64,000 nt of DNA from Caulobacter sp. CCUG 60055 (GCF_022750545.1 NZ_PUIC01000005.1:62001-126000), one strand, 5' to 3'. Numbered from the stretch's first letter, positions 33,156-41,475 are shown. Translations and numbers: made by a program. Notes: generated from the letters alone by a model not told the origin.

Positions 33156-33439
33156 AGCCCCGACCCGATCAGGCGGCTGGACGGCGCCAGGGCGGCGTGG
33201 GGCGAGAACACGCCAAGCTCGGCGACTTCGCGCGGCCCATGGCGGGCGCTGATCCCGCCGGCCGCCAGGCCGGCGAGCAGCGCGACGAGGGCCAGGCAGG
33301 CCTGCGCCGACGCCGTCGCGCGCAGGCGGCGGTCGCCGGCCTCGCGCGTCGCCACGCCGCGCCAGACGTCCGCCTCCAGCCCGTCGAGCGGCCGGTCGGG
33401 GCCCCGGCGGAGAAGGTCCTCCAGATCGTCTTGGGCCAT
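33152..33439 (-). CDS. CnrY-like membrane anti-sigma factor
   Basis: A 95-residue protein with a short cytoplasmic N-terminus rich in Leu and charged residues (DDLEDLLRRGPDRPLDGLEADVW), which could wrap the sigma factor as CnrY does, one transmembrane segment (about 48-65) and a short periplasmic tail ending SSRLIGSGL, similar in style to the CnrY tail. ATG 33439 has GGAG 6 nt upstream and is preferred over an in-frame TTG at 33451. Gene order and coupling with the CnrX-like and sigma genes support the call; sequence similarity alone is weak. Confidence 0.78.
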   Translation of the reverse strand: MAQDDLEDLLRRGPDRPLDGLEADVWRGVATREAGDRRLRATASAQACLALVALLAGLAAGGISARHGPREVAELGVFSPHAALAPSSRLIGSGL

Positions 33440-33479
33440 GTCGTTCTCCAATCCGATAGACTGTACGCGGGCCGCTCCC

Positions 33480-33521
33480 GCGCCCCTCGCCGCGAGGGGC
33501 GCGAGGGGCGCGAGGGGGCGC
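33480..33521 (+). repeat. Tandem 9-bp repeat with hairpin upstream of copC
   Basis: GAGGGGCGC occurs three times head-to-tail (33494-33502, 33503-33511 and an imperfect 10-bp copy at 33512-33521). The first copy also pairs with GCGCCCCTC (33480-33488) as a perfect 9-bp stem with a 5-nt loop. The block lies in the 122-bp divergent gap between the CnrY-like gene and copC, about 40 bp before the copC start. Confidence 0.6.
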
Positions 33522-33561
33522 CGCGTATAGGACGCGCTGCAAAACCCGATCGGAGTCTTCC

Positions 33562-33936
33562 ATGAGTTTTCCTCGCTGGCGAGCCGCCGGCCTCGCCCTG
33601 ACCGTCTTGGCCGCCGCGCCGGCGGCGGCGCTGGCCCATCCCCGGCTGGTCTCGTCCACCCCCGCCGCCCAGTCGCGGACGCCGCCGGTGGCGGCCGTCG
33701 AGTTGCGCTTCAGCGAGGCGCTGGAGCCGCGCTTCTCGACCCTGACCATCGCGCGCGAAGCCGCTGGCGGCCCGGTCGCGATCGAAGCCGCGACGGCCAC
33801 GGCGGCGTCCGACCCCAAGACCCTGGTCGCGCGGCCCAAGGCGCCCTTGGCCCCCGGGGCCTATCGCGTGCATTGGCGGGTCACCTCCGTCGACACCCAT
33901 CATGTCGAGGGCGACTTCGCCTTCACGGTGAAGTAG
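33562..33936 (+). CDS. copC: Periplasmic copper-binding protein CopC
   Basis: A 124-residue CopC/YobA-fold protein: signal peptide cleaved before H26 (LAAAPAAALA-HPRL), giving the N-terminal histidine that binds Cu(II) in CopC. SSTPAAQ and the late SVDTHHVEGDFAF supply the conserved Asp and His of the same site. No Met-rich Cu(I) motif is seen, so it is the Cu(II)-only type. It precedes the CopD gene by 7 nt, indicating copper import or periplasmic copper handling, and it is divergent from the CnrYXH-like module. Confidence 0.94.
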   Translation: MSFPRWRAAGLALTVLAAAPAAALAHPRLVSSTPAAQSRTPPVAAVELRFSEALEPRFSTLTIAREAAGGPVAIEAATATAASDPKTLVARPKAPLAPGAYRVHWRVTSVDTHHVEGDFAFTVK

Positions 33937-33943
33937 TCGGCCG

Positions 33944-34819
33944 GTGACGGCGGTCGACGCCGCCCGCGCGGCCCAGCATCTGGTCCTCCTGCCCCTGTTC
34001 GGCCTGATCGCCGCGCGGCTCTATGACGGCCGGCCCGGCCCCTCGCCGCGAGCCGGCCTGGTCGGCCTGACCGTCCTGGCCATGGCGGCGAGCGCGACCT
34101 TCCTGGCGGCGACGGCGGCGGCCATGGCCGGCGATCCCGGCGCGGCCCTGTCCCCGTCGATCCTGGCCATGACCGTCGGCGACACCCAGGCCGGCCACGC
34201 CTTCGCCGCGCGGATCGCGGCCCTGGCCGCCCTGATCGCGGCCGTGACCCTGAACGCCCCGCGCGTGGCGACGGCGACGCTGGCGGGCGCGGCCCTGGCC
34301 AGCCTGGCCTGGAGCGGCCATGGCGGCGCCGACGCCGGACTGAAGGGCGGCCTGCACGTCAGCGTCGACATCCTGCATCTGCTGGCCGCCGGGCTCTGGA
34401 CCGGCTCGCTGGCGCGCCTTCTCGGCCTTATCCTCAAACCCGGCGGCGAAGCCGAGGCGGCCCGCGCCCTCGCCCGCTTCTCCGGCGCCGGATCGCTGGC
34501 CGTCGCCGTGCTGGCCACGACCGGCGCCGCCAACGTCGCCCTCCTCGTCGCGCCGGGGGACTGGGCCGCGATCCCCGCTTCCGGCTGGGGCCGCCTGCTG
34601 CTGCTCAAGCTCTGCGCCTTCGCGGGGATGCTGGCCGCCGCCGCCGCCAACCGCTTCGCGCTGACGCCGCGCCTGGCCGGCGACCTGGCCGCCAGCGCGC
34701 CGACCGGCGGGACGATCAGGCGGTTGAGGGCCAGCCTGGGCCTGGAGACGGCGCTGGCCGTCGTCGCGGTGGCGCTGGCCGCCTGGCTGGGCGGACTGGC
34801 GCCGCCCGGCGCGGGCTGA
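33944..34819 (+). CDS. copD: Copper transport membrane protein CopD
   Basis: A 291-residue polytopic protein with eight hydrophobic segments and CopD landmarks: QHLVLLPLFGLIAARLYDG at the start, LHVSVDILHLLAAGLWTGSLARL in the middle (His residues in the membrane) and GWGRLLLLKLCAFAGMLAAAAANRF near the end. The start is GTG at 33944, 7 nt after copC. With CopC it probably moves copper across the inner membrane. The following 149 bp contain no gene. Confidence 0.92.
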   Translation: MTAVDAARAAQHLVLLPLFGLIAARLYDGRPGPSPRAGLVGLTVLAMAASATFLAATAAAMAGDPGAALSPSILAMTVGDTQAGHAFAARIAALAALIAAVTLNAPRVATATLAGAALASLAWSGHGGADAGLKGGLHVSVDILHLLAAGLWTGSLARLLGLILKPGGEAEAARALARFSGAGSLAVAVLATTGAANVALLVAPGDWAAIPASGWGRLLLLKLCAFAGMLAAAAANRFALTPRLAGDLAASAPTGGTIRRLRASLGLETALAVVAVALAAWLGGLAPPGAG

Positions 34820-34968
34820 GGTCGGCCCCCGTCAGGTCGGCGCCGATCTTGTTCAATGCGTCGATCTTGGCCGAGGACATGGCGCTGTTTCCCAAGAACG
34901 ACGGCGAGGCCGTGTCGCGGCTGACCGAACGGACGCTGGACGCCGTCGCCCCAAGCCCTGACCGGGCC

Positions 34969-36435
34969 TCAGGCGGCCTCGGCCGCCCCCGCCTCGCCGC
35001 CCGGCAACGGCAGCCGGACGGTGGCCACCAGGCCCGCCTCGCCGTTGGCCAGGGCGACGTCGCCGCCGTGCGCGCGGGCGATCGAGCGGGCCACGGCCAA
35101 GCCCAGGCCCATGCCGCCCGTCTCGCGGCTGCGGGATCGCTCGACGCGGTAGAATGGGTCGAACACCCGGTCCAGTTCATGGTCGGGCAGGCCGCCGCCG
35201 CCGTCGACGACGCGGACCACGGCAGAGCCGTCCTCACGCGACAGGCTGACCCAGGCGCGGTCGCCGTATTTCACGGCGTTGTCGATCAGGTTCGAGAACA
35301 GCCGTTGCAGCGCCAGGCTGTCGGCCTCGACCACCAGGCTGTCGACCTCGGCGGCCACCTCGATGTCGGCGCCGGTCAGGCGGGTCTCCTCGACGACGTA
35401 TTCCAGCACCGACAGCAGGTCGAGCGGCGCCCGCTCGCCCGGGCGGCTGGCGTCGCGCACGAAGGCCAGCACCTCGTCGATCATGCTTTCCATCTGGTCG
35501 AGATCGGACAGGACGGCGGCGCGCAGCGAGGCGGGCGCCCGCTCCAGCTTGAAGCGCACCCGCGTCAGCGGCGTGCGCAGGTCGTGCGAGATCGCGCCGA
35601 TCATGTTGGTGCGGTCGTCGATATAGCGGCGCAGGCGCACCTGCATCTGATTGAAGGCCGCCGCCGCCGCGCCGATCTCCGCCGGGCCGCGCAGGGTCAG
35701 GGCCGGCGCGGTCGGGTCGCGCCCCAGCCGCTCGGCCGCGCCGGCGAACCGGCGCAGCGACGCCGTCAGCCGGTGGGCGAACACGTAGCCGGCCGGCGCC
35801 AGCAGCAGCAGACAGGCGACGAACCAAAGGATCACCCGCAGCTGCCATTCGTTGGGAAAGGGCTCCGCCGTCGATTCCACCGTCAGCCACAGGCCGGACG
35901 GATCGCGCACGGCGGCGATGAAGTCGCCGACGATCGGCCGCACCGCCTCCACGTGGTCGCGCCGGCCGAACCGCCGGACGGCCGCCTCAGGTCCGGGGGC
36001 CGATCCGGATCCGGGCGGGCCGAGGAACCGCTCGTCCCTGGCCCATTCGCGCCGGAACCACGGGCGCGGCCTGCGGGCGAACCACGGCGGCCGCTCGACG
36101 AACAGGCGGACGGCCGCCTCGTCGACATTGAGCCGGCGCGCCAGCTCGGCCCGCACCAGGCGCTCGTGCTCCTGGAAGCCCCGGTCGGCCGGCGGCGGGC
36201 CGGCGCTCACCCGCCGGCGCAGCGGCGGGCCGTCGCGGACGTGCAGCGGGCCGCCCTGCAAGGCGGCGACGATCTCGCCGACGTGATAGACCGGCGGGCG
36301 CGGCGGCGGCGTGAACAGGACCACGGCCAGCGTCACCGCCTGGCCGATCAGCAGCCCCCCGACCAGCAGGGCGATGATCTGGATGGTCAGCGGCGGCGCG
36401 GCGGCGCGCCCGAGCCAGTCGCGCAGCCGGCTCAT
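34969..36435 (-). CDS. Membrane sensor histidine kinase with Arg/Pro-rich sensor
   Basis: A 488-residue kinase: transmembrane segment at about 18-42, a periplasmic region of about 155 residues rich in Arg, Pro and Trp (FVERPPWFARRPRPWFRREW), a second segment at about 203-222, HAMP, HisKA with SHDLRTPLTRVRFKLER, and HATPase_c with N box FSNLIDNAVKYGD, DGGGGLPD and GGMGLGLAVARSIARAHGG. The ATG overlaps the regulator stop by 4 bp (ATGA). Domain style resembles EnvZ/RstB kinases; the stimulus is unknown, but copCD and the metal-sensing sigma module lie next door. Confidence 0.92.
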   Translation of the reverse strand: MSRLRDWLGRAAAPPLTIQIIALLVGGLLIGQAVTLAVVLFTPPPRPPVYHVGEIVAALQGGPLHVRDGPPLRRRVSAGPPPADRGFQEHERLVRAELARRLNVDEAAVRLFVERPPWFARRPRPWFRREWARDERFLGPPGSGSAPGPEAAVRRFGRRDHVEAVRPIVGDFIAAVRDPSGLWLTVESTAEPFPNEWQLRVILWFVACLLLLAPAGYVFAHRLTASLRRFAGAAERLGRDPTAPALTLRGPAEIGAAAAAFNQMQVRLRRYIDDRTNMIGAISHDLRTPLTRVRFKLERAPASLRAAVLSDLDQMESMIDEVLAFVRDASRPGERAPLDLLSVLEYVVEETRLTGADIEVAAEVDSLVVEADSLALQRLFSNLIDNAVKYGDRAWVSLSREDGSAVVRVVDGGGGLPDHELDRVFDPFYRVERSRSRETGGMGLGLAVARSIARAHGGDVALANGEAGLVATVRLPLPGGEAGAAEAA

Positions 36436-37166
36436 ACGCGCTTGACGGCGACGTCCAGCATGTAGCCGAAACTGCGATAGGTGCGGATGATCTCCCGGCT
36501 CTTGCCGCCGCTGAGCTTGCGTCGCAGCCGGCTGATCTGCACGTCGACCGAACGGTCGTACACCTCCGACGTCGGCCCGTGGGCCAGTTCGACCAGATGG
36601 TCGCGGGTCAGGATCTCGCCGGGGTGTTCGAGGAAGACCGTCATCAGGGCGAACTCGGCCGGGGTGACCAGCGAGATCACGCCGGTCGGGCTGCGCAGCC
36701 GCCGGCGGACGGTGTCGAGGAAGAAACCTCCGAACTCGTAGCCGCTATGGGCGTCGAAGTCGGGCGGCGCCTCTTCCTGCATTCCGCGCCGCCTCAGCAT
36801 GGCCCGCACGCGGGCGAGCAGTTCGCGGGGGTTGCAGGGCTTGGCCAGATAGTCGTCGGCGCCGATCTCCAGGCCGACGATGCGGTCGATGTCCGAACCC
36901 ATGGCGCTCAGCATGATGATCGCCGGACCGGCCCCGCGCGACAGGCGCCGGCAGATCGACAGCCCGTCCTCGCCGGGCAGCATGACGTCGAGGACCACCA
37001 CCGGATAGGCCTGGGCCGACATGGCCGCGTCCATGGAGTCGGCGTCGCCGGCGGTGTCCACCGTGAAGCCGTTGCGCTCCAGATAGCCGGCCACTTCGTC
37101 GCGCACTCCCTTGTCGTCGTCGACGAGGAGGATCTTGGTCGGCGCGACATCGGACGAAAGATTCAT
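36432..37166 (-). CDS. OmpR-family response regulator
   Basis: A 244-residue regulator: receiver (LLVDDDKGVRDEVAGYLERNG; VVVLDVMLPGEDG with phospho-Asp; MLSAMGSD; YLAKPCNPREL) and a winged-helix output domain (VTPAEFALMTVFLEHPGEILTRDHLVELAHG; RSVDVQISRLRRKL; RSFGYML). I picked ATG 37166, which leaves a short normal N-terminus; ATG 37199 and an earlier GTG are also in frame and no start has a strong ribosome-binding site. It is co-transcribed with the downstream kinase. Confidence 0.9.
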   Translation of the reverse strand: MNLSSDVAPTKILLVDDDKGVRDEVAGYLERNGFTVDTAGDADSMDAAMSAQAYPVVVLDVMLPGEDGLSICRRLSRGAGPAIIMLSAMGSDIDRIVGLEIGADDYLAKPCNPRELLARVRAMLRRRGMQEEAPPDFDAHSGYEFGGFFLDTVRRRLRSPTGVISLVTPAEFALMTVFLEHPGEILTRDHLVELAHGPTSEVYDRSVDVQISRLRRKLSGGKSREIIRTYRSFGYMLDVAVKRV

Positions 37167-37344
37167 GAGGCGAACATTGCGCAGCGGTTTTGCAAACATA
37201 TCACCGCGCCGACACACGTCGCGCCGAAATCTCGACGGACGTGCGACCAAACGGCTCAGGCCGCCTCAGCAGCACATGGTAACAATCAAGACAAACTCGA
37301 AACACATTCGGCGAAGCATCGGGTAAAAACGGCCGATAGAAGGG

Positions 37345-37373
37345 AAATTCCGGCGCCGCGGACGCCGGAATTT
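37345..37373 (-). terminator. Hairpin terminator after the Trp/Arg-rich small gene
   Basis: AAATTCCGGCG and CGCCGGAATTT (37345-37355 and 37363-37373) form a perfect 11-bp stem with a 7-nt loop, starting directly after the TAG of the small gene at 37374. On the minus strand the stem ends in TTT followed by CCCTTCTAT, a weak U-tract. It also insulates the response-regulator promoter region. Confidence 0.66.
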
Positions 37374-37682
37374 CTAGCGGCACACACGAACAGGCCGATA
37401 AACGTACTCGCCGTACCAGTTGTAGTAGCCCTGGTTCTCAATATAGCAGCGCGGCGCATAATAGACCGGCGGCGGATACCCGTAATAGCCGCGCCAGCGC
37501 CAACGATCGCGGTCGCGATCACGCCAGCGCTCCCACCGTTCGTGTTCGCGCCATTCGTGTTCGCGCCAGCCGCGGTCGCGCCAGCCGTCGTGGCCGCCCC
37601 AGCCGGGGTCGGCCAAGGCGGTCATCGGCGCCGCCAGGGTCAGGAGGGCCGCCCCTCCCAGGATGATCGATCTCACGCCCAT
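37374..37682 (-). CDS. Small exported Trp/Arg/Tyr-rich protein, unknown function
   Basis: A 102-residue protein with a signal peptide (about 1-24, LGGAALLTLAAPMTALA). The mature part is strikingly skewed: a block of alternating W, R, E, H and D residues (WREHEWREHERWERWRDRD) followed by a Tyr/Pro/Gly stretch (YYGYPPPVYY) and two cysteines (PRCYIENQ and the penultimate residue). Such low-complexity exported proteins occur near envelope stress systems in alphaproteobacteria, but I do not recognise a named family. ATG 37682 is immediately followed by the signal sequence. Confidence 0.75.
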   Translation of the reverse strand: MGVRSIILGGAALLTLAAPMTALADPGWGGHDGWRDRGWREHEWREHERWERWRDRDRDRWRWRGYYGYPPPVYYAPRCYIENQGYYNWYGEYVYRPVRVCR

Positions 37683-37789
37683 GGCTCTTCACTCCGTTCG
37701 CCCGTCGCCGATCCGAAGACGACCCGGCGACGAAGGGAGCATGGCGCCGGGCGTATGAACCGACATGAGGCCGTCCGTTCAATCTGCGT

Positions 37790-38713
37790 TCATCGGCGCT
37801 CGCCGCCCCGGCCGGCGAGGGCCACCTTGGCCGGCGAGGCCCCGCCGCCGGCCGCCGTCGCGCAGACGCCCGGATCGATCATGGCGTGACGGCCGACGCA
37901 GAACACGTCCTCGTAGTTCGGTCCGGCGCTGGCCAGGCATTGCAGGTAGTCGTGCTTGGCCAGCCGCACGCACAGGCCGCTGTTGGCCTCGCCGGCCAGG
38001 GCCGCCGGCGTCGGCCGGCCCAGCGTCTCCAGGGCGGCCAGGGCCAGCCCGCGGGCCAGAACCGGCGTCATCACCGGCGCCGCCGCCGCCGGCTGCAATG
38101 ACCGGCGCAGGCCCGCCGCGTCGTCGTCGGCCGGCCGATAGCCGGCGTCCGAGATCAGCTTGACCTCGGCCAGCCGCCCCTTGGGATCGGACGGCGCCGC
38201 CTTGGCCCAGCCCTGGCGCTGGAGCGTGTAGGCGGCCTGGCGCACCGCCTCGCCCCGACCGCTGAGGCTCTCGCCCTGGCGGCGAAGCGCCGCGCCCGCC
38301 CGCGCCAGGGCGGCGGCGCTGCCGGGCAGGTCCGCCACCGCCTCGGGCCGGGCCGACAGGCGCTGGGCCAAGCCCGGATCGCGCCGGGCGGCGGCCCGCA
38401 CGCCGGCCACGAAGCCCGGCTCCTGCAACGCCGCCACGGCGGCGTAGGCGATCATGCCCGCCTCCAGTTGCCTGGGGTCGTAGCCGGCGGCGGTCCGCAC
38501 CGCCTCGGCGACGCTGTCCGGCCCGGAAAAGCCCGGATCGATGCGCGCGGCGCGGCGCATGAACGCCTCGAACGGCGCGGCCCGCTGGGCCAGCCGGTCG
38601 GTGTCCACCGCCTTGGCGCGGTCGGGTCGCGGCCCATGGCTCGTGCAGGCGGCCAGCGCGGCCCCGGCCAGGACGGCCAGCGCGGCGCGGGTCGAGAAAC
38701 GGCGCGTATTCAT
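37790..38713 (-). CDS. Putative lipoprotein, unknown function
   Basis: A 307-residue protein with a lipoprotein signal: basic start MNTRRFSTRA, hydrophobic core and lipobox LAAC with cysteine at about 23. The mature part is alpha-helical and Ala-rich, with a C-terminal segment of conserved-looking cysteines (SGLCVRLAKHDYLQCLASAGPNYEDVFC; PGVCATAA). These four or more cysteines in a periplasmic protein suggest disulfides. I recognise no domain. It stands alone between the small Trp-rich gene and the next TBDR. Confidence 0.75.
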   Translation of the reverse strand: MNTRRFSTRAALAVLAGAALAACTSHGPRPDRAKAVDTDRLAQRAAPFEAFMRRAARIDPGFSGPDSVAEAVRTAAGYDPRQLEAGMIAYAAVAALQEPGFVAGVRAAARRDPGLAQRLSARPEAVADLPGSAAALARAGAALRRQGESLSGRGEAVRQAAYTLQRQGWAKAAPSDPKGRLAEVKLISDAGYRPADDDAAGLRRSLQPAAAAPVMTPVLARGLALAALETLGRPTPAALAGEANSGLCVRLAKHDYLQCLASAGPNYEDVFCVGRHAMIDPGVCATAAGGGASPAKVALAGRGGERR

Positions 38714-39057
38714 GTTCGGCCCCTCTTGGCGAAAGGCCCCCCGCGGACGGCCTCCTCGGCGCCGCGCCCGCTTTCACCATCGGCCGGACATGGTGGATAA
38801 AGAGTTACCGAACACGCGTGCGGTATTCCTGGCGCGCTTCAACGCAACCCGCCGCGCATGAGACGTCTACAGGATCGGGAAATTCGGAATTTCCGCCCGA
38901 AAATACCGCGCGCCGCTCCCAGATAAACGAAATACATCTTTCAAAATCAGAACCAATACGGCCATCGCAATATATTGTTGAAATCTTCAAAAATCCGACA
39001 AGCCCAATCCCTAGTGAACCCGAAGGAGTTTCTTCCAGGCTGTTTTCGGGGATTCGC
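38714..39057 (+). promoter_or_regulatory. AT-rich intergenic region upstream of a TBDR
   Basis: This 344-bp gap separates divergent genes. Bases 38920-39010 are far richer in A+T than anything around them (runs such as ATACATCTTTCAAAATC and CAATATATTGTTGAAATC), which suggests a promoter and leader for the TBDR at 39058. The TBDR frame stays open across it, but codon use there is unlike a gene. An AAGGAG at 39023-39028 is too far (29 nt) from the ATG to serve it. A palindrome lies at 38878-38894. Confidence 0.5.
38878..38894. promoter_or_regulatory. 17-bp palindrome upstream of the TBDR
   Basis: GGAAATTC-G-GAATTTCC is a perfect inverted repeat with 8-bp arms around one base, about 160 bp before the TBDR start and just before the AT-rich stretch. 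It is a plausible operator; no cognate regulator gene is adjacent. Confidence 0.45.
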
Positions 39058-41418
39058 ATGTCGTCGTCACTTCGGACCACGCTGCTCACAGCGTGCGCCT
39101 TCAGCGTGTTCGCGTTCACCGGCGCCGCCGTCGCGGCCGAGGGCGCCGCCGCAGCCGCCACGGGCGACGCCGGCGAGGTGGAGGAGGTGATGATCACCCT
39201 GTCCAAGACCACCCGCTCGTCGGTCTCGCTCAGCGGCTCGGAGATGCAGAAGCTGCTGCCGGGCGTGAACCCGCTGAAGGCCATCCAGACCCTGCCCGGC
39301 GTCTCGTACCAGACCGCCGATCCGTGGGGGAACAACGAGCAGAACGTGTCGCTGTTCGTGCACGGCTTCAGCACCCAGCAGCTCGGCTTCACCATGGACG
39401 GCGTGCCGCTGGGCGACCAGCAATACGGCAACTACAACGGCCTCAGCCCCCAGCGCGCGATCACCAGCGAAAACGTCGCCAAGACCATCCTGTCGTCCGG
39501 CGCCGGCGACCTGGGCGTGGCTTCGACCAGCAACCTCGGCGGGGCCATCGAGATCTTCTCGAGCGACCCGCTGGCCACGCGCGGCGGCCAGATCCAGCAG
39601 ACCCTGGGCAGCTACGCCGCCACCCGCAGCTTCGTGCGCCTGGACAGCGGCGACTTCGCCGGCGGCAACCGCGCCTACATCTCGTTCCTGCACCAGGACC
39701 AGCGCGCCTGGGACTTCCGCGGCCACCAGCGCGGCAACCAGATCAACGCCAAGTACGTCCACGAGGACGACCGCGGCCGGCTGACCGCCTATCTGAACCT
39801 GTCGGACAAGGTCGAGCCGAACGAGGACGCCATCGTCCACGTCGGTACGGCGGCGACGCCCTACACCCGGCCGTTCCTCTATCCGGACCTGGCGGCCGCC
39901 CTCGCCTACCTGTCGGCCGGCGGCGCGCCGCCGGCCGCCGACGGCCCCAACTTCCGCAACTACCACTCGGCCGCCCAGCGCACCGACGGGCTGGCCTATG
40001 TGAAGTACGACTACAAGATCAATCCCGACCTGACCTGGTCCAGCCAGGCCTATTTCCATCATGACGAAGGCCGCGGCGTCGTGGCCGGCCCGATCAACCA
40101 GGCCGGCCTGCCCGGCCTGTTCGCAACTTACTTCCCCGGCCAGGACCTGAAGACCGTGTTCGGCGGCACCGGCTACGCCGTGCGCACCACCGAGTACCTG
40201 ATCAATCGCGGCGGCCTGATCTCGAACCTCAACTGGAACGTCGGCAACCACCAGGTCGAGGCCGGCGTCTGGTACGAGAACAACCGCTCGGCCACCCACC
40301 GGGCCTGGTACCCGTTCTCGGCCGCCTCGTCGGACCTGACGCCCTACGACATCCCGACCCACGCCAACTTCATCCAGTACTACAGCCAGATCAAAACCGA
40401 CGTGGTCCAACTGCACCTGCAAGACCAGTGGCGCATCCGGCCCGACCTGCTGCTGCAGGCCGGCTTCAAGTCGAGCCTGCAGTTCACCTCGGGCACGGTG
40501 CCGATCCAGCAGAAGAACGCGCCGAACGCCACCAACCCGACCCTGCTGCCCACCGGCGAGATCGACAGCCGCGAGTGGTTCCTGCCGCAGATCGGCGCGA
40601 TCTGGGACTTCACGTCCAACGAACAGGCCTTCGTCAACGTCCAGAAGAACCTGCGCCAGTTCGTCACCTACGGCGCCGGCGGCCTGTCGCCGTGGAGCTT
40701 GGGCAGCCAGGGCGCCTTCGACCAGTTCAAGCGCACCGCCAATCCCGAGACGGCCTGGACCTATGAGATCGGCCTGCGCACCCGGCGCGACCTGTCCCTC
40801 GGCCCGATCACCGCCTTCGAGGGCCAGGCCAGCTACTATCACGTCGACTTCTCGGACCGCCTGCTGCAGATCAGCCCGACGCCGATCATCTCGTCCCTGG
40901 TCGGCGGGGCGGCGATCCTGGCCAACGTCGGCGGCGTCAAGACCGACGGCGTCGACGTGGCCGGCACCCTCCACTTCGGCCCGCACTTCTCGTTCTACGA
41001 CGCGGTGTCCTACAACCGCTCGACCTATCAGGACGACTACACCAGCGGCACGACCCTGGTGCGCACCTCCGGCAAGCAGGTGCCGGGCAGCCCGGACTGG
41101 CTGAACAAGTTCGTGGCCAGCGTCAATTACGGGCCGTTCGAGGGCCAGCTGGTCGGCGACTATGTCGGCAAGCGCTACGCCACCTACACCAACGACCTGT
41201 CGGTGAAGAGCTACTTCCTGCTGGGCCTGCAGGGCTCGTACCGGTTCCAGATTCCGGACCGCTACATCCTGAAGGACCCGAAGATCAGCGTGAACGTCAC
41301 CAACCTGGCCGACGAGAAGGGCGACTTCGAGGTCGTGGTCGGGGCCGCCTCCGGCACCTACAACACCTACCCGATCCCGCCCCGGCAGGTGTTCGTCACC
41401 CTGTCGGCCGCGTTCTAG
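39058..41418 (+). CDS. TonB-dependent outer-membrane receptor
   Basis: A 786-residue TBDR: signal peptide (about 1-26, CAFSVFAFTGAAVA), plug domain (LLPGVNPLKAIQTLPGVSYQ, FVHGFSTQQLGFTMDGVPLGD, GVASTSNLGGAIEIFS) and a beta-barrel ending VFVTLSAAF. ATG 39058 directly precedes the signal peptide and has CGGGG 6-7 nt upstream; the open frame before it is the AT-rich leader. It stands alone, with no enzyme or regulator next to it, so the ligand is unknown. Confidence 0.92.
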   Translation: MSSSLRTTLLTACAFSVFAFTGAAVAAEGAAAAATGDAGEVEEVMITLSKTTRSSVSLSGSEMQKLLPGVNPLKAIQTLPGVSYQTADPWGNNEQNVSLFVHGFSTQQLGFTMDGVPLGDQQYGNYNGLSPQRAITSENVAKTILSSGAGDLGVASTSNLGGAIEIFSSDPLATRGGQIQQTLGSYAATRSFVRLDSGDFAGGNRAYISFLHQDQRAWDFRGHQRGNQINAKYVHEDDRGRLTAYLNLSDKVEPNEDAIVHVGTAATPYTRPFLYPDLAAALAYLSAGGAPPAADGPNFRNYHSAAQRTDGLAYVKYDYKINPDLTWSSQAYFHHDEGRGVVAGPINQAGLPGLFATYFPGQDLKTVFGGTGYAVRTTEYLINRGGLISNLNWNVGNHQVEAGVWYENNRSATHRAWYPFSAASSDLTPYDIPTHANFIQYYSQIKTDVVQLHLQDQWRIRPDLLLQAGFKSSLQFTSGTVPIQQKNAPNATNPTLLPTGEIDSREWFLPQIGAIWDFTSNEQAFVNVQKNLRQFVTYGAGGLSPWSLGSQGAFDQFKRTANPETAWTYEIGLRTRRDLSLGPITAFEGQASYYHVDFSDRLLQISPTPIISSLVGGAAILANVGGVKTDGVDVAGTLHFGPHFSFYDAVSYNRSTYQDDYTSGTTLVRTSGKQVPGSPDWLNKFVASVNYGPFEGQLVGDYVGKRYATYTNDLSVKSYFLLGLQGSYRFQIPDRYILKDPKISVNVTNLADEKGDFEVVVGAASGTYNTYPIPPRQVFVTLSAAF

Positions 41419-41432
41419 TCCGAACGCCGGGT

Positions 41433-41464
41433 CCCGCCGTCGTCCGCCCGAGGGCGGCGGCGGG
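41433..41464. terminator. GC-rich hairpin between convergent genes
   Basis: CCCGCCGTCGTC (41433-41444) pairs with GGCGGCGGCGGG (41453-41464), 12 pairs including two G-U, with an 8-nt loop. It lies between the TBDR stop and the stop of the convergent aminotransferase. No T-tract follows. Confidence 0.5.
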
Positions 41465-41475
41465 ATCGTCTAGGG

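Noticed and set aside
33494-33521. CRISPR-like or transposon-end interpretation of the GAGGGGCGC repeats
   Set aside because: The units are contiguous 9-mers without spacers, and no transposase or cas gene is nearby.
38818-39057. An 80-codon N-terminal extension of the TBDR
   Set aside because: Although in frame, it is AT-rich with non-gene-like codon use, and a normal signal peptide begins at ATG 39058.
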